Positions 22,434 through 29,986 of a stretch of DNA of 64,000 nt are shown here, piece by piece (the first letter of the stretch is position 1; every line of letters begins with the position of its first letter). This DNA is from a virus. The stretch covers positions 28,059 to 92,058 of the IMG/VR virus record IMGVR_UViG_3300046781_000054. One strand, 5' to 3'. A program made the translations under genes and the position numbers. A model generated the notes under the pieces. The model did not search any database. It was not told where the DNA came from and saw only the letters and a program-made list of their open reading frames with translations.

Positions 22434-22464
22434 AGCGTGGCACGGTTCCGCAGAAGTGTTCCCC
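22434..22464 (-). promoter_or_regulatory. GGGGAACA-class promoter, leaderless
   Basis: Minus strand: GGGGAACAC (22464-22456), 16 bases, CACGCT (22439-22434), six bases, then ATG at 22427. It has the same register as the promoter at 10091-10121. Confidence 0.7.
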
Positions 22465-22500
22465 CCGCTCCACCCGAGGGAGCACCCCGCGGAAATGACT

Positions 22501-22526
22501 GTGGCCCCTCCGCCAAGAGGGGCCAC
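22501..22526. terminator. Perfect hairpin GTGGCCCCTC/GAGGGGCCAC
   Basis: A 10-bp perfect stem with a 6-base loop lies upstream of the four-HTH gene promoter, with no U-tract on either side. It may insulate the two divergent transcription units. Confidence 0.5.
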
Positions 22527-22704
22527 TACGCAGTCCGACCGTTCCACCGCACCTGGCCAGAACCATCAGTGAGGAGAGAGTAGCAGGGCGCACTGACAGT
22601 CGGCTGCCTCCGGCGCCCCAGTCTTGAAAGGGCGTCAGATTCTTCGTCAGGAGCGATTCTCCGCTCGGACCCGATCAAGCGGACGGACGTTGCCCCACTT
22701 TCCG

Positions 22705-22725
22705 AATCCAAGGATTTCTTGGATT
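22705..22725. promoter_or_regulatory. AATCCAAG-N5-CTTGGATT operator candidate
   Basis: A perfect 8-bp inverted repeat with a 5-base centre, AT-rich for this molecule, 69 bases upstream of the first gene of the plus-strand cluster at 22794. TTGCCC (22690-22695) precedes it at -35 distance. A repressor site is likely. Confidence 0.55.
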
Positions 22726-22793
22726 TCAAGCATTGCCAAGACATTCAAGGATGGCTAAGTTGGGATCCAACGAAGACTGACAGGAGGCCCGCG

Positions 22794-23027
22794 ATGGCCA
22801 CGTACAACGTTCCGCTCACCGGGTGGGCGAATATCACGGTCACCGTCGAGACCGACGAGACCGACCCCGAGAAGATCGTCGAACTCGCCCAGTACGAGGC
22901 CGGGGTGTCGCTCTGCCACCACTGCGCCAGCAGCACCAACAACTCGCTGGACATCGGCGACGAGTGGACGCCGAGCCGCGACGTGAAGACCGGTGCGCCC
23001 GACATCTACAAGGAGACCAGCAAGTGA
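22794..23027 (+). CDS. Small beta-rich protein with CxxC (77 aa)
   Basis: Start ATG at 22794 with AGGAGG seven bases upstream. MATYNVPLTGWANITVTVETDETDPEKIVELAQYEAGVSLCHHCASS reads as two strands, a helix and a CHHC motif. It resembles small plasmid and phage proteins of unknown function. First gene of a four-gene plus-strand operon. Confidence 0.75.
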   Translation: MATYNVPLTGWANITVTVETDETDPEKIVELAQYEAGVSLCHHCASSTNNSLDIGDEWTPSRDVKTGAPDIYKETSK

Positions 23028-23326
23028 GCACCTCGGCTCAGCCCACCGGCCGCTGCTACTGCGGCTGCGGCAAGACCGTCGGCTACGGCCGGTACTTCGC
23101 CGCCGGGCACGACAAGACCGCCGAGGCCGCGTTCCTCGCCATCCACCACGACGCATCCGTCGCGCAGATGCTCCACGCGCACGGCTACGGGCCCGACGAC
23201 GACAAGTCGGTTACCAAGGCGGCCGTGGACAAGGGGCTTTGGCTGGACTGCCCGCTCGGCTGCGGGTACCGGGGCGCGCGGGAGAGCATCAACAACCACG
23301 TCAACCGGCACCACCGCGAGAATTGA
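23024..23326 (+). CDS. Zinc-binding small protein (100 aa)
   Basis: GTG at 23024 overlaps the stop of the previous gene by four bases. Two metal-binding candidates are present: CYCGCGK near the N terminus and CPLGCGYRGARESINNHVNRHH at the C terminus (C..C...H...H, a C2H2-like finger). Function unknown; probably nucleic-acid or protein binding. Confidence 0.75.
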   Translation: MSTSAQPTGRCYCGCGKTVGYGRYFAAGHDKTAEAAFLAIHHDASVAQMLHAHGYGPDDDKSVTKAAVDKGLWLDCPLGCGYRGARESINNHVNRHHREN

Positions 23327-23337
23327 GGACAACGCCC

Positions 23338-23547
23338 ATGCCCAACGAGGACAGCATGTTCGCCGTTTCGAAGATCGCCGATGGTGCCATTGAGTCCGGC
23401 ACCATCGACCCCACCGACCCGATGTACGTCCACACACTGATCGTGTGGGCCCTCAAGAAGATCGGCATGTCACCGGAGGAAGCCGCCAGGTACGCAACCG
23501 CCCACCAAGAGCAGGCCGTCGAAGCCCACCTGACCGCCGAGAAGTGA
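23338..23547 (+). CDS. Small helical protein (69 aa)
   Basis: ATG at 23338 preceded by GAGGACAA. MPNEDSMFAVSKIADGAIESGTIDPTDPMYVHTLIVWALKKIGMSPEEAARYATAHQEQAVEAHLTAEK is mostly helical. Third gene of the operon, 11 bases after the previous stop. Function unknown. Confidence 0.7.
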   Translation: MPNEDSMFAVSKIADGAIESGTIDPTDPMYVHTLIVWALKKIGMSPEEAARYATAHQEQAVEAHLTAEK

Positions 23548-23554
23548 GGACGTC

Positions 23555-24307
23555 TTGCCGTTCTGGAAGAAGAAGCCCACGAAGTCACGGGACGATGAGC
23601 TGCGGGCGGCCCTGTACGCAGCGAACCCGGCGCTAGCCGCCGAGGTCGACCGGGGTCGCGAACGCCGTGCCGCGTCCGACGAGCTGCACGCTCACGAGAT
23701 TAGCCCCGACGATGCCGCGCTCATCCGCATGATGGGCGGCTCCCAGTGGGGCGACGATGCGTCCTTGACGCTGCCGTCTGGGAAGACCATCACCGGTAGC
23801 GAAGCGCGGCGTTGGCTCAACTCGGACACTGCCGCTGCTCCGTCTGGTAAGCGGGAGTTACGCTCGCCCGCATTCCGTAAGGCCACTCTGGACGAGTACG
23901 TCGCATGGCTGCGGCTTTACCTGGATCAGGGCGGTAGGCCCACCCACTACTACGACTACCCGTTCAGGGGTGAACGGTGGCTGATCGCCGAGCAGGACTT
24001 CACCACCGGCGGCGAGTGCGGCACGTTCTCTGCCGAGATCATCGTCCCTGAGGGCGTCGAGTATCTCGGCGGCGGGCGCGGCCACAACGAGCTCTACTTC
24101 ATGGACGGCGCTCGCCACATCGGCCACGTCGTCCCCGTCTTCGACGACCCCGTCTTCCGCGCCCTTTCCAAGGACGTCCCCATTTTCATCGCGGCGAAGA
24201 AGGCCGAGCGTGCGCAATGGGAGCGGGAACACAAAGCAATGGCCGAGGAGTCTGTCCGGCGCTCGCGGCAGAGCGACTTGGGCCGCTACCTTCGGCCGTC
24301 GGACTGA
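23555..24307 (+). CDS. Hypothetical protein, TTG start (250 aa)
   Basis: The frame starts at TTG 23555 with GAGGAC five bases upstream, and the first residues are MPFWKKKPTKSRDDEL. A basic, charged N terminus (1-50) leads into a beta-rich central domain (120-200) with YYDYPFRGERWLIAEQDFTTGGECGTFSAEI and HNELYFMDGARHIGHVVPVFDD. No family recognised. Last gene of the plus-strand cluster, ending against the terminator at 24324. Confidence 0.75.
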   Translation: MPFWKKKPTKSRDDELRAALYAANPALAAEVDRGRERRAASDELHAHEISPDDAALIRMMGGSQWGDDASLTLPSGKTITGSEARRWLNSDTAAAPSGKRELRSPAFRKATLDEYVAWLRLYLDQGGRPTHYYDYPFRGERWLIAEQDFTTGGECGTFSAEIIVPEGVEYLGGGRGHNELYFMDGARHIGHVVPVFDDPVFRALSKDVPIFIAAKKAERAQWEREHKAMAEESVRRSRQSDLGRYLRPSD

Positions 24308-24323
24308 TCCACGCGCATGTAGT

Positions 24324-24357
24324 GGTGCCCCGCCTGAGAGAAGCAGGCGGGGGCACC
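24324..24357. terminator. Bidirectional hairpin between convergent units
   Basis: GGTGCCCCGCCTG pairs with CAGGCGGGGGCACC (one bulged G) around seven bases. It separates the plus-strand cluster from the end of the late phage transcript. Confidence 0.75.
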
Positions 24358-24379
24358 GTCATGCAGCCTACGCGGCCCC

Positions 24380-26035
24380 TCACGCGCCAACGGCGGCCCA
24401 CGGCCCGGCAAAGTCCGTCGCAGTGTTCGACGCCGGGGTGATCGTCGACGGGAGGGACGTCCGGCCCGTCCCGTTGATCGCGAACCGGTACCCGGCCGCC
24501 GACAGGCCCAGACTCGCCGCCACCCCCACCCCCGTCCACCCCGACGCGCGCGTCAACGTCGGCGGCACCGACCCGTTGAACAGCAGCCCCACCCAGTAGA
24601 ACGCCCCGCCCGTCAGCGCCTGTGCCGTGACCGTGGTGGTCTTCAGCCCCGCCGACGTGACGTCCGAGTCCACGGTCGCCGACGCCAGCAGCGTCCCCGC
24701 GCTGTTGTACAGGCCCACGAGGTTCTGCCCCGCCGTCGGCGACGACCCCTGATTGCCCACCCACCAGTACAGCTTCGTCACGTTCACCGCGGCGGCAATG
24801 TTCACCCGCACCAGATACAGGGATCCCGCCGTCACTTGGGTCGAGTTCACGGCCAGGGCCGGGTCGTAGCACCAGGCGGCCGCCCCATGCGAAGCCGGTG
24901 AATCACTGCCGAGCGCGTACCCGCTGACGGCCAGGTTCCCGCTGATGGTGCCGCCCGCCACGGGCAGGGCGCCGATGTCAGCCGCCGTCAGGGCGTCGCC
25001 GCCACCGGTCGCGTGGCTCGTCTTGTGCGTCGTCGGCGTGCGCGAGTTCGTCGTGGACGGGTCGGTGGACCGCAGCGCGATCGTGGCTCCGGCACCGGCA
25101 GCACCCAGCGGGGTCGCGGTCGCCGGGTCCCCGGCCGGCCCCTGCGCTCCGGTGTCACCCTTGTCGCCCTTCGGGCCCTGAGCTCCGGCCGGTCCCGGGT
25201 CGCCTTGCGGGCCGGTCGCCCCGGTGGCGCCAGCCGTGCCGGCCGGGCCCTGAGATCCTGTATCGCCCTTGGGTCCTTGGGCTCCGGTCAGACCGGTGTC
25301 GCCCTTCGGCCCGGTCGCGCCCGTGGCGCCGGTCGCTCCGTCCGCACCAGCCGGGCCCTGGGCGCCAGTGTCGCCCTTCGGGCCTGCGGCTCCTGACGCG
25401 CCGTCCGCGCCTGCGGGTCCCGTCGCGCCGGTGTCACCCTTGGCTCCTGCCGGACCCTCACCACCCGCCGGACCTGCGGCGCCCTGCGGTCCCGCCGGGC
25501 CTGCGGGCCCTTGGGCGCCAGCCGCTCCGGGATCGCCCTTCGGGCCCTTCTGCGCGGCCAGGAACGCCGCCTCGTCCCCCGTGTTGCCCAGGGCCAGCCA
25601 CAGCGCGTACGTCGACTGACCGTCCGTGCCATCGGTCCCGTCAGTCCCGTCGCTGCCTGGGGCGGCCGCCACGTAGACGACAGCCGTCTGCCCCGTCACC
25701 ACGCCCGGGAGTTCGACGCGGATGTCGCCCAGCCAGTACGGGCCACCCGACTCCGGCACCAGGACGTACGTGGTGTTCGGGACGCCCGCGAGGGTGCGGC
25801 CCTCGGTGACCACCCACAGGGTGTCCCCGCCGGGTGAGGCGATGCCCGGGTTCGGCACCAGGTCGCACGTCCAGGCGCCGTCCGTGCCCGGTGTGATGCG
25901 CAGCGGGCGGACAACTTCGCCTTCCACGTCGGCGACGTAACCCACCGCTGGCGTGCCGGTGCCGTCGACCAGAGCCGCGGTCACCTCCACGCGTTCCGGG
26001 TGTGATCCGATCAGCTTGCCAGTCACGGTGGTCAC
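24380..26035 (-). CDS. Collagen-like tail fibre / receptor-binding candidate
   Basis: 551 aa. An N-terminal beta domain (1-125) is followed by GSDGTDGTDGTDG and a collagen-like Gly-X-Y stretch (about 163-305) of repeats such as GPKGDTGAQGPAG. A C-terminal beta-rich knob (about 370-551) includes YWWVGNQGSSP and FYWVGLLFNGSVPP, two similar halves that may form the receptor-binding head. Trimeric collagen shafts occur in many phage fibres. It lies downstream of the lysis genes at the end of the late region, a common place for host-range genes. Confidence 0.8.
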   Translation of the reverse strand: MTTVTGKLIGSHPERVEVTAALVDGTGTPAVGYVADVEGEVVRPLRITPGTDGAWTCDLVPNPGIASPGGDTLWVVTEGRTLAGVPNTTYVLVPESGGPYWLGDIRVELPGVVTGQTAVVYVAAAPGSDGTDGTDGTDGQSTYALWLALGNTGDEAAFLAAQKGPKGDPGAAGAQGPAGPAGPQGAAGPAGGEGPAGAKGDTGATGPAGADGASGAAGPKGDTGAQGPAGADGATGATGATGPKGDTGLTGAQGPKGDTGSQGPAGTAGATGATGPQGDPGPAGAQGPKGDKGDTGAQGPAGDPATATPLGAAGAGATIALRSTDPSTTNSRTPTTHKTSHATGGGDALTAADIGALPVAGGTISGNLAVSGYALGSDSPASHGAAAWCYDPALAVNSTQVTAGSLYLVRVNIAAAVNVTKLYWWVGNQGSSPTAGQNLVGLYNSAGTLLASATVDSDVTSAGLKTTTVTAQALTGGAFYWVGLLFNGSVPPTLTRASGWTGVGVAASLGLSAAGYRFAINGTGRTSLPSTITPASNTATDFAGPWAAVGA

Positions 26036-26062
26036 GGTCGTGCTCCCTAGTGTCAGGCCGGG

Positions 26063-26371
26063 TCAGCCACTGCTGCTGGGGGTTGGAGTGGGGACGGTCG
26101 AGCAGATCTTGTCGGCTGCTGCGCGCACCGAAGCGGTGATCTTGCGGTCAGGTTCGTCGCGCAGTAGCGCCCACAGGGCGCAGGTGAGTTGCTGCTGGTC
26201 GGTGCGCTGAGAGGCGCCGGTGGTCTGTGCGGTGCGCAGTGTCGAGTAACGGTCCTGGGAGGCGGAGTTCTGCCAGACCAGCAGGGCAGCCACGAGGACT
26301 GCGGCGACACCGATGACGGCGATCAGCGGGGTGGTGTCGTGGCGTGGCTTGCGCGGGAAGGAGATGGCCAT
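26063..26371 (-). CDS. Small membrane-anchored protein (102 aa)
   Basis: A basic N terminus (AISFPRKPRHD) leads to one transmembrane segment (PLIAVIGVAAVLVAALLVW, about 15-33) and an extracytoplasmic domain with two Cys (C64, C89), which could form a disulfide. This resembles small Rz-like or spanin-like proteins only in topology. It sits between two collagen-like genes in the lysis region. Confidence 0.7.
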   Translation of the reverse strand: MAISFPRKPRHDTTPLIAVIGVAAVLVAALLVWQNSASQDRYSTLRTAQTTGASQRTDQQQLTCALWALLRDEPDRKITASVRAAADKICSTVPTPTPSSSG

Positions 26372-26382
26372 GGGGCTGCCTT

Positions 26383-27048
26383 TCAGGGAAGGACCAGGCG
26401 CAGCAAGCCCGGGAGTTCAGAGGCGGATTCGGACGGGCTGGACGTCGGGGTGGGGCCGGTCGTCTCTGTGCTGGTGATGCGGCGGCACACGAGTGCGTCC
26501 GGGTCGTTGGGGTCGGGCTCGAGGCGGTAGCCGTCGGGGCAGGTCTGGCCGTCCTTACCGTCGGACCCGTCCTTGCCGTCGCTGCCGTTGCTTCCGTCCT
26601 GGCCGCTCTGGCCGTTCTGCCCCGCCGCGCCGGAGGGCCCGGGAACCGTGGAGTCCGCACCCGGCTGCCCGTCCTCACCGTCCCGTCCCGGCTGCCCGGA
26701 CGCGCCCGGAGACCCCGGGGAGCCGGAGGGGCCGGGCGGTCCCGGCACCGTGGACGTCGGCCCCGGAGAACCGGGGGTGCCGTTCTGCCCGGGCTCCCCC
26801 GTCGCATCCCGGCCCGGCTTTCCCTCCGGCCCGGTCACCGGCGTCCCGCCCAGCTCCCGGACCTGCGCGGCCAACGCGTCCCGCTGCTCGGACGCCTGCG
26901 CCAGATCATGCGAGAGGGTCCGCAGCGTGATCAGCACATAGCCGAGGAGGGCCACGCACGCCAGCACGCCGACCGCCCACACCAGATCGGTGCGGCGCCG
27001 GCGCTGCCGGAACGTGCGCGCCTCCCGCTGCTCCCTCTGCCTACTCAT
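26383..27048 (-). CDS. Membrane-anchored collagen-like protein (221 aa)
   Basis: A basic start (about 1-20) and one transmembrane segment (LVWAVGVLACVALLGYVLITL, 22-42) precede a coiled coil (43-66) and a Gly-X-Y collagen stretch (about 72-170) rich in GQPG, GSPG and GKDG. A C-terminal CPDGYRLEPDPNDPDALVCRR disulfide loop and a Ser/Thr-rich tail follow. It looks like a membrane-tethered trimer displayed outside. The gene overlaps the holin-like gene by four bases. Role in lysis or in exclusion of other phages is unproved. Confidence 0.75.
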   Translation of the reverse strand: MSRQREQREARTFRQRRRRTDLVWAVGVLACVALLGYVLITLRTLSHDLAQASEQRDALAAQVRELGGTPVTGPEGKPGRDATGEPGQNGTPGSPGPTSTVPGPPGPSGSPGSPGASGQPGRDGEDGQPGADSTVPGPSGAAGQNGQSGQDGSNGSDGKDGSDGKDGQTCPDGYRLEPDPNDPDALVCRRITSTETTGPTPTSSPSESASELPGLLRLVLP

Positions 27049-27389
27049 TTCGATCCCTTGCTCGCCAGGTAGACCTGCAGCAGGGTCAGCAGCAGCGGCA
27101 CGACGAGCGCGGTCAAGATGAGACGCTTGTCGGACGCCCTGCGGGTCTCTGCCTCGCGCTGCTCCTGCTGACGCCGCTCGGCCTCTCGGGCCCCGGCCTC
27201 CTCGAGGCTGGTGATCCGCGCCGAGAGGTTCGTGATCCGCTCGTCCCGGGCGTGCATCTGCAGCTCGAGGAGGCTCGTGTCGACCTTCGTGTCCAGACGT
27301 GCCGTGATGGCGCGCATGTCCTCTTTGAGGTCGACGAATCCGGCGTCGAGGCGGCGAGCCAGTTCACCATTGGTCGGCTCGTCGCTCAT
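27045..27389 (-). CDS. Holin-like protein, coiled coil plus C-terminal TM (114 aa)
   Basis: A long charged coiled coil (1-85; LARRLDAGFVDLKEDMRAITARLD...) is followed by one transmembrane segment (LILTALVVPLLLTLLQVYLASKG, 90-112). This resembles the XhlA / phage-associated hemolysin type of lysis accessory protein. It lies directly next to the second holin candidate and the lysin. Confidence 0.75.
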   Translation of the reverse strand: MSDEPTNGELARRLDAGFVDLKEDMRAITARLDTKVDTSLLELQMHARDERITNLSARITSLEEAGAREAERRQQEQREAETRRASDKRLILTALVVPLLLTLLQVYLASKGSK

Positions 27390-27432
27390 GGTGGTGTCCC
27401 CTGTTCAGTCGCAGTACCGAGATAGGCAGCCG

Positions 27433-27804
27433 TCAGGCTGTCTTCTCCAGCGGGCTGGACTGCTCGGTGGACAGGGCCGGAACGGGCGCGGTGACCTCGC
27501 GGTGCAGAATCAGCGCAACCAGGCCCTCAACGGCGAACATCCACAGCGCCTGCGTCTCGGCGGGCATGTCGAGGCCGAACGCGAGGAACAGGGCGAGGAC
27601 GCCCTGGCCCAGGTTCACGATGGCCGCGCCGACGGCGCCGGTCTTCAGAACGATCGCGGTGGCGACGGCGACGATGAGGGACAGGACAGCCATGATGGCG
27701 CCCTGCTGCGCGTCGGAGACCTCGAGGCCGTACGCGGCCGCGAGCTTGAGGACGATGGAGACGAACGCCAGGGTGTAGACGGGCTCTCTACCAAGCAACT
27801 TCAC
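27433..27804 (-). CDS. Holin-like membrane protein (123 aa)
   Basis: Start GTG at 27804 (VKLLGREPVYTL). Up to four hydrophobic segments are visible: YTLAFVSIVLKLAAAYGL, GAIMAVLSLIVAVATAIVL, AAIVNLGQGVLALFLAF and ALWMFAVEGLVALIL. It ends in a short polar tail. The multi-pass layout right after the lysin is that of actinophage holins. The ribosome site is weak. Confidence 0.75.
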   Translation of the reverse strand: MKLLGREPVYTLAFVSIVLKLAAAYGLEVSDAQQGAIMAVLSLIVAVATAIVLKTGAVGAAIVNLGQGVLALFLAFGLDMPAETQALWMFAVEGLVALILHREVTAPVPALSTEQSSPLEKTA

Positions 27805-27857
27805 GGGATTCTCGATTCTCGGAGAGCCGCCGGGCGTATCCCGGCGGTCATGTCGGG

Positions 27858-29243
27858 TCAGACCTTCGGGATCTTCAGAGCGGCCCACGTTTTGGGGCCC
27901 GGGATGCCGTCGGCGTCGCCCTTGAGGTCGGCGCGGGACAGTTGGAACGCGCGGACGGCGGCCTTGTCGGCATTGGTCCAGTTCGGCCCCGGGCCGGTCT
28001 TATAGCTCTGACCGAAGCCGAGCGCGACGAGGCGGCGGCCCATCGCGGTGACGATCGGCGAGTAGCGGCCACCGTGGAAGAACGCGGCACCGGGGAACGG
28101 CTCGTAGGCGGGCGCGGCCGTCGCGGACAGCTTCAGGACCTGCCCGACCTTGATCTCGTCGGCGTCCTTCAGACCGTTCGCGGAGACGAGCTTGGCGACG
28201 GTCGTGCCGTGGGCCTTGGCGATGCTGGTGAGCGTGTCGCCCTTCTTCACCGTGTACGTGCCCGTGCTGCTGCTCGTGCCGCCGCTGGACGCCTGAGTCG
28301 TCAGGTGGGCCAGGCGGCCGAGGACGTCCGCCGCATAGTCCCCGCCTGTGGTCACCGAATCCGGCGACTTCCCCGCCTTGATGGCGTCCTTCACACCGGT
28401 GAGGCCCGCGTTGTACGCGGCGACCGCCGGCCCCCAGCCGCCGAGCGCCTTGTAGTTGGCGGCGAGGAGCGTCGCGGCGTCCTCGGCCTGCTGACGCACG
28501 TTCTGGTCGTAGCCGTCGGGGATCGTCCACCAGCGGTCGTCGCGCTGCCAGACACCGTGCCCGTGGCCGCCGTCACCGACCTTGTTGGTCAGGTTCGTCT
28601 CCCGGGAGCCGACCGCGATCAGCAGGTTCGCGGGCAGGCCGTGGGTCTTCTCCACGGTGGGGATGAACGACCAGGTTTTCAGGGCGACGGTCTGCTGCTT
28701 GAGCATGGTGGCGGCCGTCTCGCGGGACTTCGGAACGATGCTGGAGCCTCCGACGAGCGCCTTGGCGCGCTTCACGATCTCCGGGAGCTGGGCCACGATC
28801 TTCGGGCCGGGGCATGCAGTGTGGCCACCCCAGTCGGCACCGCCCATGGCGTGGTAGCCGAGGCCCTTACCGCTGGGCGACTTGGCGACCTGCAGCGGCA
28901 CGTCGTGCACCTTGTGCGCCCAGGCGAGGACCTGCGCGTTGCGGTCGAGCTGTGCGTCGGTGAGGGTGTCGCCGCCCTTGCCCTCGTTCTCCACCGACAG
29001 CCAGGTCCGATTGCCACTGGACTGCGCCCACGCGCGATCGGCCGTGCTCACCCACTGGTAGAGCAGGCCGGTCTTGCCGGTGCCGAAGTGGGATGACGCC
29101 TGCGCCTTCGGGTTGCGGAACCAGGAGTCCGTGCCTGCCAGCGTGCCCGCCATGATGTGGACGACGACGCCGCGGACTTCCTGCTGGCCGCCCTTGGTGC
29201 AGTTCGGGACGGGACGGTACGTCGCCCCAGACATGAGCGCCAT
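27858..29243 (-). CDS. Endolysin: amidase + lysozyme-like + LysM + PG-binding
   Basis: 461 aa in four parts. (1) An amidase_2-type domain (about 8-165) has zinc-ligand His29 in VVVHIM and HTACPG with His141. (2) A lysozyme-like domain (about 175-290) has Glu215 in VGSRETNLTN as acid candidate and GGHGHGVWQRDDRWW. (3) LysM (329-372), TYTVKKGDTLTSIAKAHG. (4) A C-terminal peptidoglycan-binding domain (about 392-460; FQLSRADLKGDADGIPGPKTWAAL). Two cutting domains on one lysin fit actinophages, whose hosts have thick walls. The start overlaps the previous gene by one base. Confidence 0.92.
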   Translation of the reverse strand: MALMSGATYRPVPNCTKGGQQEVRGVVVHIMAGTLAGTDSWFRNPKAQASSHFGTGKTGLLYQWVSTADRAWAQSSGNRTWLSVENEGKGGDTLTDAQLDRNAQVLAWAHKVHDVPLQVAKSPSGKGLGYHAMGGADWGGHTACPGPKIVAQLPEIVKRAKALVGGSSIVPKSRETAATMLKQQTVALKTWSFIPTVEKTHGLPANLLIAVGSRETNLTNKVGDGGHGHGVWQRDDRWWTIPDGYDQNVRQQAEDAATLLAANYKALGGWGPAVAAYNAGLTGVKDAIKAGKSPDSVTTGGDYAADVLGRLAHLTTQASSGGTSSSTGTYTVKKGDTLTSIAKAHGTTVAKLVSANGLKDADEIKVGQVLKLSATAAPAYEPFPGAAFFHGGRYSPIVTAMGRRLVALGFGQSYKTGPGPNWTNADKAAVRAFQLSRADLKGDADGIPGPKTWAALKIPKV

Positions 29244-29488
29244 CAGACGTCACCGTCCTCGGCGTCGTCGCTGGCGGCCATGCCCTGGACCTGGTCCTCG
29301 GGGGCGGTGTCGGCGACGGGCAGGTTCTGCATGCCTGCCGCGTCTTCGAGGGTGATCTCGCCGACCTTGGCGCCGGTGAGGTCGAAGACCGGCACGACGC
29401 CGTTGTCGTTCTCTGCGACGGTGATGCGCTGTGCGTCACCGGCCTGATCCTGTCCCTCGGTGTCGTCGACGGGACGAGGGTCTCCCAT
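29243..29488 (-). CDS. Small acidic protein upstream of lysin (81 aa)
   Basis: MGDPRPVDDTEGQDQAGDAQRITVAENDNGVVPVFDLTGAKVGEITLEDAAGMQ... is very acidic, with a short beta core and an acidic tail (ASDDAEDGDV). It may be a decoy, chaperone or minor structural protein. It lies between the tail-tip genes and the lysin, and is coupled to the lysin by TGATG. Confidence 0.65.
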   Translation of the reverse strand: MGDPRPVDDTEGQDQAGDAQRITVAENDNGVVPVFDLTGAKVGEITLEDAAGMQNLPVADTAPEDQVQGMAASDDAEDGDV

Positions 29489-29608
29489 GACGTGCTCCTG
29501 CGTTCTCCCCGCGCCCAGAGCTGGCTGTCGTGGCGGGCCACTGCTTGTGGCCGTCCCTCGGGGAGTGGAGCAGGAGGATGGAGGGTCATCCTGTGATCTC
29601 AGAGTACG

Positions 29609-29640
29609 GGCGGCAGGGGCCAGGTGTTGCCCCTGCCGCC
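29609..29640. terminator. Strong hairpin between tail-tip and lysis genes
   Basis: GGCGGCAGGGGC pairs perfectly with GCCCCTGCCGCC around 8 bases, and the arms extend further with GTACG/CGTAC. It follows the 111-aa gene by 10 bases on the minus strand. It may terminate or slow the tail transcript before the lysis genes. Confidence 0.75.
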
Positions 29641-29650
29641 GTACGTGCGG

Positions 29651-29986
29651 CTACTCCTCTTCGGGCTGCGGGTCGAGCTTTGCCGCGGTGAGGATCTTGC
29701 AGTCGTGGTGGCAGACGCTGCAGTTCACCCGGATGTACGCGGGTTTGCCGTTGTTGGAGTAGAAATTGGGCTGGGTGCTGACGATGTTCTGGATCGTGCA
29801 GTCCTCGGTGAGGCACGCGAAGGTGATCGAGTACCAGGTGGCCGGTTCCCAGGTGATGGTGTCGCCCGGGCCGGGCGCCTCCGGGGGCGGTTCGGGCGTT
29901 GTGGGCGGCGGCTCAGTCGGAGAGGGCGGAGGTTCCTCCGGGACGGTCCCCTCACCCGAGCCAGGTTCGAAATCTGATGCACTCAT
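29651..29986 (-). CDS. Proline-rich protein with two Cys pairs (111 aa)
   Basis: Start ATG at 29986 overlaps the end of the large tail gene by four bases. An acidic/Ser start, a Pro-rich linker (EEPPPSPTEPPPTTPEPPPEAPGP) and a small domain with CLTEDC and CSVCHHDC follow. The Cys could bind metal or form disulfides on the virion surface. Many Streptomyces phages carry such a protein after the tail fibre. Function unknown. Confidence 0.7.
   Translation of the reverse strand: MSASDFEPGSGEGTVPEEPPPSPTEPPPTTPEPPPEAPGPGDTITWEPATWYSITFACLTEDCTIQNIVSTQPNFYSNNGKPAYIRVNCSVCHHDCKILTAAKLDPQPEEE

Noticed and set aside
25100-25560. Repetitive DNA of the Gly-X-Y stretch looking like a repeat array
   Set aside because: It is coding: the repeats keep the Gly-X-Y frame, with no spacers.
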